Source: Betaproteobacteria bacterium | GTDB taxonomy: Bacteria; Pseudomonadota; Gammaproteobacteria; Burkholderiales; Burkholderiaceae_C | Reading direction: 5' to 3' | Assembly (NCBI GenBank): GCA_016716535.1 | Contig: JADJWD010000002.1 | Location: forward strand, 434,001 to 498,000 | DNA length: 64,000 bases | Shown: piece by piece, positions 8,949-19,514 of the stretch | Position numbering within the stretch: the stretch's first letter is position 1 | How the letters are laid out: each line of letters opens with the position of its first letter | The notes under the pieces: generated by a model | The model's database searches: none | Told to the model about the DNA's origin: nothing | The model's input: the letters and a program-made list of their open reading frames with translations, nothing else | Program-made: the position numbers and the translations under genes

Positions 8949-11126
8949 TCAGGCTTTCGATGAAGCCTCGGCCGACCGGGTGAAGGGACAACGCGCCTGC
9001 CACCAGCTCAGCACCTGTGCCACCGACTGCTCGATGGTGAGGTCCGAGTTGTCCAGCAGGAGAGCATCCTCGGCCGGCTTCAGCGGCGCCACGGCGCGGT
9101 TGCGGTCGCGCGCGTCGCGCGCCTCGAGGTCGGCGCGAAGACTGTCGATGCTAGCCTGAATTCCCTTTGAAATCAATTGTTTATGACGACGCTCGGCACG
9201 CCGCGCGGCGTCCGCCGTGAGGAACACCTTGAGCGCGGCGCGCGGGAAGACGACCGTGCCCATGTCGCGCCCGTCGGCCACCAGCCCCGGCGCGCGCCTG
9301 AACGACAGCTGCAGCCCGTGCAGCGCCTGGCGCACTGCCGGCAGCGCCGATACGCGCGAGGCGAGCAGGCCCGTGCGCTCGTGGCGCAACTCGGCTGAGA
9401 CGTCGCGGCCGCGCAGCCACACGCGCGTCGGCTCGGCCGGCGGCCGCGGCGGCGTGCTGTCGTCGAAGGCGGTGTCGCCGAATGAGGGCGTCGCCGCGGC
9501 GCGCGGCTCACTCGCGTCATCCGCATCGCCGGCTTCTGCGCCGGCGAAGCGCAGATCGAGTTGCGCGGCCAACTGCGCCACCGCCGCTTCGTCGTCGGGC
9601 GAAACGCCGTCTTCGGCCGCGGCCAGGCCGGTCGCGCGGTACAGCAGGCCCGAGTCGAGCAGGTGGTAACCGAGCGCCTGCGCCACCGCGGCGGCGAGCG
9701 TGCCTTTACCCGACGCGGTCGGGCCGTCGATCGTGATCACCGGCACGTCGGCCTCGGCCGCCGAGGCGACGCCGAAGAGCGCCTCGAAGTAGTCGGGGAA
9801 GGTCTTGCCGACGCAGCGCGGGTCCTCGATGCGCACGGGCACGCCAGCACCGCCGGCGCCTGCGTTCGCCGCGAGCGGATTGAACGCCGCCAGCGCCAGG
9901 CACATCGCCATGCGGTGGTCGTCGTAGGTGTGGATGCTCGCCGCCTGCCAGTGTGCGGGCGGCCGCACCTCGATGAAGTCGTCGCCGGCGGTGACCTCGG
10001 CGCCGAGCTTGCGCAACTCGGCGGCCATCGCGGCGATGCGGTCGGTCTCCTTGACGCGCCAGCTCGCGATGCCGCGGATGCGCGTCGGGCCGTCGGCATA
10101 GAGGGCCATCACCGCCAGCGTCATCGCCGCGTCCGGGATGTGGTTCGCGTCGATGTCCAGCGCTTGCAGCGGCCAGCGGCCGCGATGCACCTCGATCCAG
10201 CCGGGGCCGCTCTGCACCGCGGCGCCCATCGCGCGCGCCGCGTCGACGAAGGCGATGTCGCCCTGGATCGAATCGCTGCCGACGCCGGCAATGTGTACCG
10301 GCGCGCCGCCCGCCGCGGCGATGGCGCCGAGCGCGACGAAGTACGAGGCCGACGACGCATCACCTTCGACGTGCAGCCGCCCCGGGCTGCGGTAGCGCGA
10401 GCCCGCGGGCAGCGTGAAGCGCCGGTAGCCGTCGCGCTGCACGGCGATGCCGAAGCGGCCGAGCAGGTTCAGCGTGATGTCGACATACGGCTTGGAGATC
10501 AGCTCGCCGTCGACTTCGATGACCACGTCGCGCTCGGCCGCCACCAGCGGCAGCGCGAGCAACAGCGCCGTGAGGAACTGGCTCGACACGTCGCCGCGCA
10601 CGCGGATGGGCCGGCCGGCTTCGAGACCGGCCAACGTGCCGCCTGCCTGCCCCTGCACCCGCAGCGGCGGATAGCCCGGCCGGCCGAGGTCGACGATGTC
10701 GCAGCCGAGCGGCCGCAGCGCATCGACGAGGTCGCCGATCGGCCGCTCGTGCATGCGCGGCACGCCGGCGAGATCGAAGCGGCCGCCCTGCGTGGCGGCG
10801 AGCACCGCCAGCGTCGCCGCGAGCGGCCGCATCGCCGTGCCGGCGTTGCCGAGGAAAAGCTGCGCCTCGTGCACGCGCAGCGTGCCGCCGAGGCCGGTGA
10901 TGCGGCACTCGCGCTCGCTTTGCACGACGCCGCAGCCGAGCGTGCGCAGCGCCGCGAGCATCACGCGCGTGTCGTCGGAGTCGAGCAGGTCGAGCAGCAC
11001 CGTTTCGCCGGCCGCCAGGCCCGCGAGCAGCAGCACGCGGTTGGAGATGCTCTTGGAACCGGGCAGGCGCACCGAGCCGGAGGCCGAGCGCAGCGGCGGA
11101 AGGTCGAGGAAGGGGATGTCGAACAA
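8949..11126 (-). CDS. aroA-cmk: bifunctional EPSP synthase / cytidylate kinase (AroA-Cmk fusion)
   Basis: One frame of 725 residues encodes two enzymes. Residues about 1-440 are 5-enolpyruvylshikimate-3-phosphate synthase: LPGSKSISNR, GNAGTAMRPL and RVKETDR are all present. Residues about 450-725 are CMP kinase: P-loop DGPTASGKGT, then DSGLLYR and DGRDMGTVVFP. The join (FEALFGVASAAEADVPVITIDGP) has no stop. The Cmk half holds an acidic/Pro-rich insert of about 35 residues before VWLRGRDVS that is absent from ordinary CMP kinases. AroA makes EPSP for chorismate; Cmk phosphorylates CMP/dCMP. The TTG at 11126 is the only start that gives the expected N-terminus (FDIPFLDLPP), 71 bases after tyrA. 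Confidence 0.92.
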   Translation of the reverse strand: MFDIPFLDLPPLRSASGSVRLPGSKSISNRVLLLAGLAAGETVLLDLLDSDDTRVMLAALRTLGCGVVQSERECRITGLGGTLRVHEAQLFLGNAGTAMRPLAATLAVLAATQGGRFDLAGVPRMHERPIGDLVDALRPLGCDIVDLGRPGYPPLRVQGQAGGTLAGLEAGRPIRVRGDVSSQFLTALLLALPLVAAERDVVIEVDGELISKPYVDITLNLLGRFGIAVQRDGYRRFTLPAGSRYRSPGRLHVEGDASSASYFVALGAIAAAGGAPVHIAGVGSDSIQGDIAFVDAARAMGAAVQSGPGWIEVHRGRWPLQALDIDANHIPDAAMTLAVMALYADGPTRIRGIASWRVKETDRIAAMAAELRKLGAEVTAGDDFIEVRPPAHWQAASIHTYDDHRMAMCLALAAFNPLAANAGAGGAGVPVRIEDPRCVGKTFPDYFEALFGVASAAEADVPVITIDGPTASGKGTLAAAVAQALGYHLLDSGLLYRATGLAAAEDGVSPDDEAAVAQLAAQLDLRFAGAEAGDADDASEPRAAATPSFGDTAFDDSTPPRPPAEPTRVWLRGRDVSAELRHERTGLLASRVSALPAVRQALHGLQLSFRRAPGLVADGRDMGTVVFPRAALKVFLTADAARRAERRHKQLISKGIQASIDSLRADLEARDARDRNRAVAPLKPAEDALLLDNSDLTIEQSVAQVLSWWQARCPFTRSAEASSKA

Positions 11127-11197
11127 GGAAGTCGTGCCTCGAAGCGCTGGGCGCGCCGGTCCGCGGCTTGTGCGGCTCGGGCGCCTCGGTGAACGGC

Positions 11198-12133
11198 TCA
11201 GCGGGCGCCGCCCCCACCACCCGCGCCGCCGGCGGCACCGCCGCCACTGCCGCTGCCGCCCGGCACGCGCAGCGAGCCCATCTGCCACGCCGCGCGCCCT
11301 TCGGCCGGGGCGCGGATCATCGCCTCGAGCGCGTCGGTGTTGCCCGTCTGCAGCGCCTGCTCGAAGGCCGTCAGCGCATGCCGGAAGAGCTGCGACTGCT
11401 TGATGACTTCTTCGCGGTTGGCGATGAGGATGTCGCGCCACATCTCCGGGCTGCTGGCGGCGATGCGCGTGAAGTCGCGAAAACCGGGTCCCGCGAGCGA
11501 GAGGTAGTCGCGCCCGGCCGGCTGGTTGACGACGGCGCCGAAGTACGCGAAGGCCAGCATGTGCGGCAGGTGGCTCACCGCGGCGAAGGCCGCGTCGTGG
11601 TTCTCCGGCGACATCTTCAGCACCTGCGCGCCGACGGCGGCCCAGGCGTCGGTGGCCTTTTGCAGCATCGCGACGTTGGTCTGCGGCAGCGGCGTCAGGA
11701 TGACCTGGCGGCCGGTGTACAGGCCCGCGTCGGCATGTTCGATGCCCGAGGCCTCCTTGCCGGCGATCGGGTGCGCCGGCACGAAGCTGCCGATGCGCTC
11801 GCGCAGCACGCGGCGCGCGGCGTCGACGACGTCGCGCTTCGTCGAGCCCACGTCCATGAACAGCACGTTGGGCTCGACGAGGTGGCGGATGGCGCGGAAG
11901 GTTGTCTCGGTGGCGGCCACCGGTACGGCGAGCAGCACGACGTCGGAGCCCGCGACGGCCAAGAGCGCCGATTCGGCTGCGACATCGATGATGCCCATCT
12001 TGCGCGCCCGCTCGGTGGTGGAGGGCGACTTGCTGTAGCCGATGACGCGCTTGACGAGCCCGGCGCGGCGCAGCGCCAGCGCGAACGAGCCGCCCATCAG
12101 GCCGCAACCGATGACACCGAGCTGGTTGAACAT
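11198..12133 (-). CDS. tyrA: prephenate dehydrogenase
   Basis: The 311-residue protein opens with the NAD-binding motif GVIGCGLMGGSFALALRRAG and shows the family's LAVPVAAT, DVGSTK and HPIAGKEASG blocks. It oxidatively decarboxylates prephenate in tyrosine synthesis. The start at 12133 lies 2 bases after the pheA stop, so the genes are translationally coupled. There is no AroQ or ACT domain; both are on the PheA protein next door. The last 20 residues are nearly all Gly, Ser and Ala, an unusual low-complexity tail probably without catalytic role. Confidence 0.93.
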   Translation of the reverse strand: MFNQLGVIGCGLMGGSFALALRRAGLVKRVIGYSKSPSTTERARKMGIIDVAAESALLAVAGSDVVLLAVPVAATETTFRAIRHLVEPNVLFMDVGSTKRDVVDAARRVLRERIGSFVPAHPIAGKEASGIEHADAGLYTGRQVILTPLPQTNVAMLQKATDAWAAVGAQVLKMSPENHDAAFAAVSHLPHMLAFAYFGAVVNQPAGRDYLSLAGPGFRDFTRIAASSPEMWRDILIANREEVIKQSQLFRHALTAFEQALQTGNTDALEAMIRAPAEGRAAWQMGSLRVPGGSGSGGGAAGGAGGGGGAR

Positions 12134-12135
12134 GT

Positions 12136-13305
12136 TCAGTGCACGTCGACCGGGTACGACCCGAGGATCTTGAAGAACGCGCAGGCGCTGCGCAGCGCGG
12201 CCAGCGCGGCGGCGACCCGCGGCTCGTCGGGGTGGCCTTCGATGTCGATGTAGAAGTAGTACTCCCACTGCCCCGAGCGCGCCGGGCGCGACTCGAAGCG
12301 CGTCATCGACACGCCGTGGTTCTTCAGCGGCACGAGCATGTCGTGCACGGCGCCGGGCCGGTTGACGACCGAGACGACGAGGCCGGTGCAGTCGTGCCCG
12401 GTCGGCCGCGGCGCCGGGTTGCGCGACGGCTCGGCGACGATCGCGAAGCGCGTGCGGTTGTGCGCGTCATCCTGGATCGCCGGGGCCAGGATGTGCAGCC
12501 CGAATTCGGTCGCCGCGCGCTCGCTGGCGATCGCCGCGAGCGTTTCGTCGCCGGCGGCCTGGCGCGCGCCTTCGGCGTTGCTCGCCACCGGCCGGCGCTC
12601 GGCCTGCGGCAGGTTGGCGCCGAGCCAGGCGTGGCACTGCGCCAGCGCCTGCGGATGCGCGACGACGGCGGTGATGCCCTCGCGGCGGTCGACGCGGCGC
12701 ATCAGGTTGTGGCGCACGAACAGGCTCGTCTCGCCGACGATCACGAGCGGCGTGTGCAGGAACAGGTCGAGCGAGCGCGCGACCATGCCCTCGGTCGAGT
12801 TCTCGACCGGCACGACGCCGAACTCGGCCGCGCCGGCGCTGGTGGCGCGGAAAACCTCGTCGATGCTGCCGCAGGGCACGCGCACGATCGAGCTGCCGAA
12901 GTAGCCGAGTGCGGCGAGTTCGCTGAAGGTGCCGGCCGGCCCGAGGTAGGCCACGCGCGTGGGCGACTCGAGCGAGCGGCAGGCCGACATCACTTCGCGC
13001 CAGATCGGCGCGACGCTGTCGGACTTCAGCGGGCCGGCGTTGGCGGCCTTCAGGCCGTCGATGACCTGGGCTTCGCGCTCGGGGCGGAAGACCGGCGAGC
13101 CTTCGCGCTTCTTGATTTCGCCGACTTCGAGCGCCAGGCGCGCGCGGCGGTTCAACAGCGTCAGCAGCTCGCGGTCGACGGCGTCGATCTGCGCGCGCAG
13201 CGCCGGCAGCGTGGGCGGTGTGGGGGTGTGCCCGCCGCCGGCCGCATCGGCCGTGCCCTGCGCCGGATTCGCCACCGCTTTGCTGCCTGCCGCGTCGCTG
13301 CCCAC
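12136..13305 (-). CDS. pheA: P-protein: chorismate mutase / prephenate dehydratase
   Basis: From the GTG at 13305 the protein has 389 residues. An AroQ chorismate mutase domain (LRAQIDAVDRELLTLLNRRA, residues about 33-115) is followed by prephenate dehydratase (VAYLGPAGTFSE, NSTEGMV, NRTRFAIV) and a C-terminal ACT regulatory domain with the ESRPA phenylalanine-binding motif. It converts chorismate to phenylpyruvate. The first 30 residues are unstructured. The GTG is placed just after the upstream TGA (TGACGTG), implying coupling to the DUF2059 gene; no ATG exists between it and the catalytic domain. In many Burkholderiales serC precedes pheA, but here it does not. Confidence 0.92.
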   Translation of the reverse strand: MGSDAAGSKAVANPAQGTADAAGGGHTPTPPTLPALRAQIDAVDRELLTLLNRRARLALEVGEIKKREGSPVFRPEREAQVIDGLKAANAGPLKSDSVAPIWREVMSACRSLESPTRVAYLGPAGTFSELAALGYFGSSIVRVPCGSIDEVFRATSAGAAEFGVVPVENSTEGMVARSLDLFLHTPLVIVGETSLFVRHNLMRRVDRREGITAVVAHPQALAQCHAWLGANLPQAERRPVASNAEGARQAAGDETLAAIASERAATEFGLHILAPAIQDDAHNRTRFAIVAEPSRNPAPRPTGHDCTGLVVSVVNRPGAVHDMLVPLKNHGVSMTRFESRPARSGQWEYYFYIDIEGHPDEPRVAAALAALRSACAFFKILGSYPVDVH

Positions 13306-13306
13306 G

Positions 13307-13950
13307 TCAGTTGCCCGCGCCCGAGGCCGGCCGGCGCGGCCCCGCGGCGGGACCACTCGCCCCACCGCCGCCGCCCCCGGCGGCACGCAGCCGCGTCTGC
13401 ACGCTCTGCTCGAGCGCCTTCACCTTCGGCTCGACCGCTGCGCGTGTCTCGGCGACGACCTTCGTGATCAGCGCGCGCTGCATCTCCTGGCCGAGCGCCT
13501 GGTAGCGCGCGTTGATCGGCGACTCGAGGATCGTGATCAGCTGGCGCAGTTCGTCCTCGGTGAATCGCTGCTCGAGCAGCGGCCCGATCGTCGTTGGCGC
13601 CAGCGCCACCGCGCGGTCGCGCACGACCGGCACCGCGTCCTCGGCGTAGCGGCGCACGTCGGCCTCGATCTCGCGCGCGACGGCTTCGCGCTTGTCCTGC
13701 GGCAGCCGGCCGATCTCGGCGCGCACCGCGTTGGCCATCTGCAGCCACGGCTGCTCGACGAGCTGGCGGCCGATGTTCTCGAGCCCCGGCTGCTGCAGCT
13801 TCAGCACCCGCGCGACCAGCTCCTTCTTGGCCGGCGTGGAGGCGGAGGCCTCGGTGCCTTGCGCGTGCGCCGGCGCGGCCAGCATCACCCACGCCGCCGC
13901 CGAAGCGGCCAGCACGACAGCGGCGCGGCGGCCGGCGGTTCTCATCGACA

Positions 13951-13951
<1 letters not shown>
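13307..13951 (-). CDS. DUF2059 family exported protein
   Basis: This is a 214-residue protein with an Ala-rich signal peptide (cleavage near AHAQ, residue about 28). A helical domain follows with LEQRFTEDELRQLITILESP and a Pro/Gly-rich end. The segment 'ftedELrqLitiLESPiNaRYqaL' fits the DUF2059 pattern of paired helices. Function is unknown. Its ATG overlaps the gyrA stop by one base (TGATG), and pheA begins 1 base after its own stop, so it is wedged tightly between two essential genes. A second DUF2059-like gene lies at 59084-59932. Confidence 0.8.
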
Positions 13952-16584
<2,633 letters not shown>

Positions 16585-16663
16585 GGGCAGGGGCGCGTGA
16601 AGGGCGATGAGCGTGCCCTTCGGGCAGGCCGTCTAGAGGCAACGCGGGGCCGCGGAGCGCGGG

Positions 16664-16669
16664 ATTCTA
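16664..16669 (-). promoter_or_regulatory. candidate -10 box upstream of gyrA
   Basis: TAGAAT is read on the minus strand about 80 bases before the gyrA start. No well-spaced -35 is visible. The rest of the 299-base gap between gyrA and ompA shows no other gene; the ompA side carries a strong AGGAGA ribosome site directly before its ATG. Confidence 0.3.
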
Positions 16670-16883
16670 CGGGGGGCGGCCCTGTCGCAGATGCGCAACA
16701 AGCGCGAGGGACCTGGGTGCCTTCACAGCCAAAATGGGGCTCGTTCGACATCCCCATGGCAGAATGACTCGTCGATGGCGAGTGCTCAATGACGCTCTTG
16801 CGTCATAGGTGTTCGCACGGGATTGATGCCTGTCGTTTTCGACGTATCGCAGTCCACTGCGGCTTTCCTCGAGAGGAGAATCA

Positions 16884-17585
16884 ATGAAGAAATTCAACAA
16901 GGTGGCGGCGCTGTTCGCGTCCGTCGCACTTGCCGCCCCGGTCGGAGCATTCGCGCAGGCGAAGTCGGTCGACAACTGGCGGGCAGCCGACGGTACCCCC
17001 TGGAAGAGCGGCACGAACGATCTGTGCTGGCGCGATGCCGGCTGGACGCCGGCCACGGCCGACGAAGCGTGCGATGGCGTGATCAAGGCGGCCCCGCCGC
17101 CCCCGCCCCCGCCGCCGCCGGCTCCTCCGCCCCCGCCGCCGCCCCCGCCGCCGCCTCCCCCGCCGCCGCCGCCTCCCCCGCCGCGTCCGGCGCCCCCGCC
17201 GCCTCCGCCGCCGGCCCCGGTGAGCGAGAAGGTGACGTTCGCCGCTGACGGCTTCTTCGCCGTAGGCAGCTCGCGTCTGCAGCCGGCCGCACAGGCCAAG
17301 ATCGCCGACCTCGCCGACAAGGTGAAGGGCATGGCGCTCGAGGTGATCATCGTCGTCGGCCACACCGATTCGACCGGCAATGCCGCGGCGAACCAGCGCC
17401 TGTCGGTGGCGCGTGCCGAAGCCGTGAAGACCTACCTGGTCTCCAAGGGCATCGAGCGCAACCGCATCTACACCGAAGGCAAGGGCGCCTCGCAACCGGT
17501 GGCCGACAACCGCACCGCCGAAGGCCGTTCGAAGAACCGCCGCGTCGAGATCGAAGTCGTCGGCACGCGCGCCCGCGGCCGCTAA
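16884..17585 (+). CDS. ompA: OmpA-family outer membrane protein with long proline linker
   Basis: The 233-residue protein has a signal peptide (MKKFNKVAALFASVALAAPVGAFAQA), a short N-terminal region with SVDNWRAADGTPWKSG and two Cys (CWRDAG, DEACDG), then a linker of more than 30 prolines (residues about 72-112). A C-terminal OmpA domain follows (VTFAADGFFAVGSSRL, GHTDSTGNAAANQRLS, NRRVEIEVVG) that would bind peptidoglycan. There is no eight-strand barrel; this is the short Burkholderiales OmpA type. The AGGAGA ribosome site sits 6 bases before the ATG. A terminator follows at 17641. Expression is presumably high. Confidence 0.93.
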   Translation: MKKFNKVAALFASVALAAPVGAFAQAKSVDNWRAADGTPWKSGTNDLCWRDAGWTPATADEACDGVIKAAPPPPPPPPPAPPPPPPPPPPPPPPPPPPPPRPAPPPPPPPAPVSEKVTFAADGFFAVGSSRLQPAAQAKIADLADKVKGMALEVIIVVGHTDSTGNAAANQRLSVARAEAVKTYLVSKGIERNRIYTEGKGASQPVADNRTAEGRSKNRRVEIEVVGTRARGR

Positions 17586-17640
17586 GCCGCCCGGTGCGCC
17601 TTGCGGGGCCGGCGAGAGCCGGCTCCCCAAGCGGCTTCAA

Positions 17641-17666
17641 CGAAACCCCGCTTCGGCGGGGTTTCG
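17641..17666 (+). terminator. rho-independent terminator after ompA
   Basis: A perfect stem CGAAACCCCG / CGGGGTTTCG with a short CTTCGG loop is followed by GTGTTTCT. It lies between ompA (stop 17585) and ubiG (start 17701). Confidence 0.8.
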
Positions 17667-17700
17667 TGTTTCTGGGGCCGCGCCGGCTACCATCCCCAGC

Positions 17701-18408
17701 ATGATGACGAGCAACGTCGACGCCCAGGAACTGGCCAAGTTCAGCGAACTCGCGCATCGCTGGTGGGACCCGACCAGCGAGTTCAGGCCGCTGCACGAGA
17801 TCAACCCGCTGCGGCTGGCCTGGATTCAGGAACTCGCCGGCCTCGAGGGCAAGACGGTGCTCGATGTCGGCTGCGGCGGCGGCATCCTCGCCGAGTCGAT
17901 GTCGGCGCGCGCCTCCAGCGTGCTCGGCATCGACCTCGCGGCCAAGCCGCTCGGCGTGGCGCGGCTGCATGCGCTGGAAAGCGGCGCCGACCGCGTCGAG
18001 TACCGCGAAGTCGCCGTCGAGGCGCTGGCGGCCGAGCGGCCGCGCTCGTTCGACGTCGTCACCTGCATGGAGATGCTCGAGCACGTGCCCGACCCCGCCT
18101 CGGTGGTGAAGGCCTGCTCGACGCTGCTGCGCCCCGGCGGCTGGGCCTTCTTCTCGACGCTGAATCGCAACCCGAAGTCGTTCGTGCAGGCGATCATCGG
18201 CGCCGAGTACGTGCTGGGCCTGTTGCCGCGCGGCACGCACGAGTACGCGCGCTTCATCCGCCCGAGCGAACTGGCACGCTGGTGCCGCGAAGGCGGGCTC
18301 GATCTGCAGACGATGCGCGGCCTCACGTACAACCCGCTGACGCGCCGCTACCGCCTCACCGCCGACACCGGCGTCAACTACCTCGTCGCCTGCCGCAAGC
18401 CGGCATGA
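17701..18408 (+). CDS. ubiG: ubiquinone biosynthesis O-methyltransferase UbiG
   Basis: The 235-residue SAM-dependent methyltransferase opens with ELAKFSELAHRWWDP and FRPLHEINPLRL, the UbiG signature. SAM motif I is VLDVGCGGGILAE, and CMEMLEHVPDP and TLNRNPKSF follow. UbiG does both O-methylations of ubiquinone synthesis. Length and order (ompA-ubiG-gph) match Burkholderiales. The gene ends 7 bases before gph, so the two are likely co-transcribed. ubiG in this group uses a short leader; TACCAT just upstream may be a -10 box. Confidence 0.94.
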   Translation: MMTSNVDAQELAKFSELAHRWWDPTSEFRPLHEINPLRLAWIQELAGLEGKTVLDVGCGGGILAESMSARASSVLGIDLAAKPLGVARLHALESGADRVEYREVAVEALAAERPRSFDVVTCMEMLEHVPDPASVVKACSTLLRPGGWAFFSTLNRNPKSFVQAIIGAEYVLGLLPRGTHEYARFIRPSELARWCREGGLDLQTMRGLTYNPLTRRYRLTADTGVNYLVACRKPA

Positions 18409-18415
18409 ACCCGGC

Positions 18416-19078
18416 ATGATCAGACCGGCCGCGGTCTTCTTCGACCTCGACGGCACGCTCGTCGACAGCGCGCCCGACCTCGCCGCAGCCGCCAATGCGA
18501 TGCGCAGCGCGCGCGGGCTGGCGCAAGTGCCGTACGAACAACTGCGCCCGCTCGCCGGCTCCGGCGCCCGCGGCATGCTGTCCGGCGCTTTCGGGCGCAC
18601 ACCCGGCGACGACGACTACGTGGCGCTGCGCGACGAGTTCCACGACCGCTACGAGCAGTGCATGCTGGAGCGCACGCACGCCTTCGACGGCATCGAGGCG
18701 CTGCTTGCGCGCCTGCACGGCCACGGCCTGCCGTGGGGCATCGTCACGAACAAGGCGCGGCGCTTCGCCGCGCCGCTGGTGGCCGCGATGGCACCGCTCG
18801 GCGGCGCCGCGACGCTCGTCTGCGGCGACTGCACGCCGCACACCAAGCCGCATCCCGCGCCGCTGCACGAGGCGGCGCGGCGTCTGGCCATCGACCCCGC
18901 GCGCTGCATCTACGTCGGCGACGACCGCAGAGACGTCGACGCCGGCCACGCCGCGGGCATGCAAACGGTGGCCGCCGCCTGGGGCTACCTCGGCCCCGGC
19001 GCCGACGTGCGCGCCTGGAGCGCCGCCCATGTCATCGCCGCGCCGGCCGAGCTCTTGAACTGGCTCGATCTGGCCTAA
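18416..19078 (+). CDS. gph: phosphoglycolate phosphatase (HAD family)
   Basis: The 220-residue HAD hydrolase shows motif I FFDLDGTLVDSAPDL, motif II in GIVTNKA, motif III Lys in HTKPHPAPL and motif IV YVGDDRRDVDAG. It dephosphorylates 2-phosphoglycolate, a salvage reaction after oxidative DNA repair, though related HADs act on other small phosphates. It follows ubiG directly and ends 12 bases before the tmRNA gene. Confidence 0.88.
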   Translation: MIRPAAVFFDLDGTLVDSAPDLAAAANAMRSARGLAQVPYEQLRPLAGSGARGMLSGAFGRTPGDDDYVALRDEFHDRYEQCMLERTHAFDGIEALLARLHGHGLPWGIVTNKARRFAAPLVAAMAPLGGAATLVCGDCTPHTKPHPAPLHEAARRLAIDPARCIYVGDDRRDVDAGHAAGMQTVAAAWGYLGPGADVRAWSAAHVIAAPAELLNWLDLA

Positions 19079-19090
19079 GATGGGAGCCTT

Positions 19091-19462
19091 GGGACCGACC
19101 TGGCTTCGACGTGGGTGCGGAGTCGGCGCGGGGCATGCCGAGCACCAGTTCGCTCGTAAATCCACTGGAAACGAAGTAACTGCGAACGACGAACGTTTCG
19201 CCCTCGCCGCTTAAACACCGGTGAGCCTCTCAACGGTTGGCCGATGGGCCGGGCGCAAGCCGCAAGGCAAGTGCTGAGAGGTCATTCACATCGGCTGGGT
19301 GCCGGCCATGTCGCTGGGCAGGCACCGAGATCCAGCGAATCGGGGCCACGGTAGCGTGCTGCTGCGCGACCGGGGCTCCTAAAACCAAATCAGACAGCTA
19401 CGCATGTAGAACCGTCCGGCGATGGCTTGCGGACGGGGGTTCGATTCCCCCCGGTTCCACCA
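19091..19462 (+). ncRNA. ssrA: transfer-messenger RNA (tmRNA), tag ANDERFALAA
   Basis: The 5' end GGGACCG pairs with CGGTTCC just before the encoded terminal ACCA, forming the tRNA-like acceptor stem. The T-arm GGGGGTTCGATTCCCCCC is intact at the 3' end. The tag frame runs from GCG at 19182 to TAA at 19212-19214 and reads A-N-D-E-R-F-A-L-A-A, the usual betaproteobacterial tag. Total length is 372 nt, single-piece. With SmpB it rescues stalled ribosomes and marks the peptide for proteolysis. Confidence 0.97.
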
Positions 19463-19470
19463 TCCAACAA

Positions 19471-19501
19471 GGCCAACCGCTCGCGGTTGGCCTTTTTCTT
19501 T
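19471..19501 (+). terminator. terminator after ssrA
   Basis: The stem GGCCAACCGC / GCGGTTGGCC is followed by TTTTTCTTT. It ends tmRNA transcription and lies 13 bases from the convergent PLD gene's stop. Confidence 0.85.
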
Positions 19502-19514
19502 GCCGCGCAGCCCC

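Noticed and set aside
16585..16883. An extra small gene between gyrA and ompA
   Set aside because: Frames are short, without ribosome sites; the region reads as two divergent promoters and leaders.
17083..17230. Possible sequencing artefact in the proline tract of ompA
   Set aside because: The tract uses CCG, CCC and CCT codons in mixed order, keeps frame and matches the known proline linker of Burkholderiales OmpA proteins.
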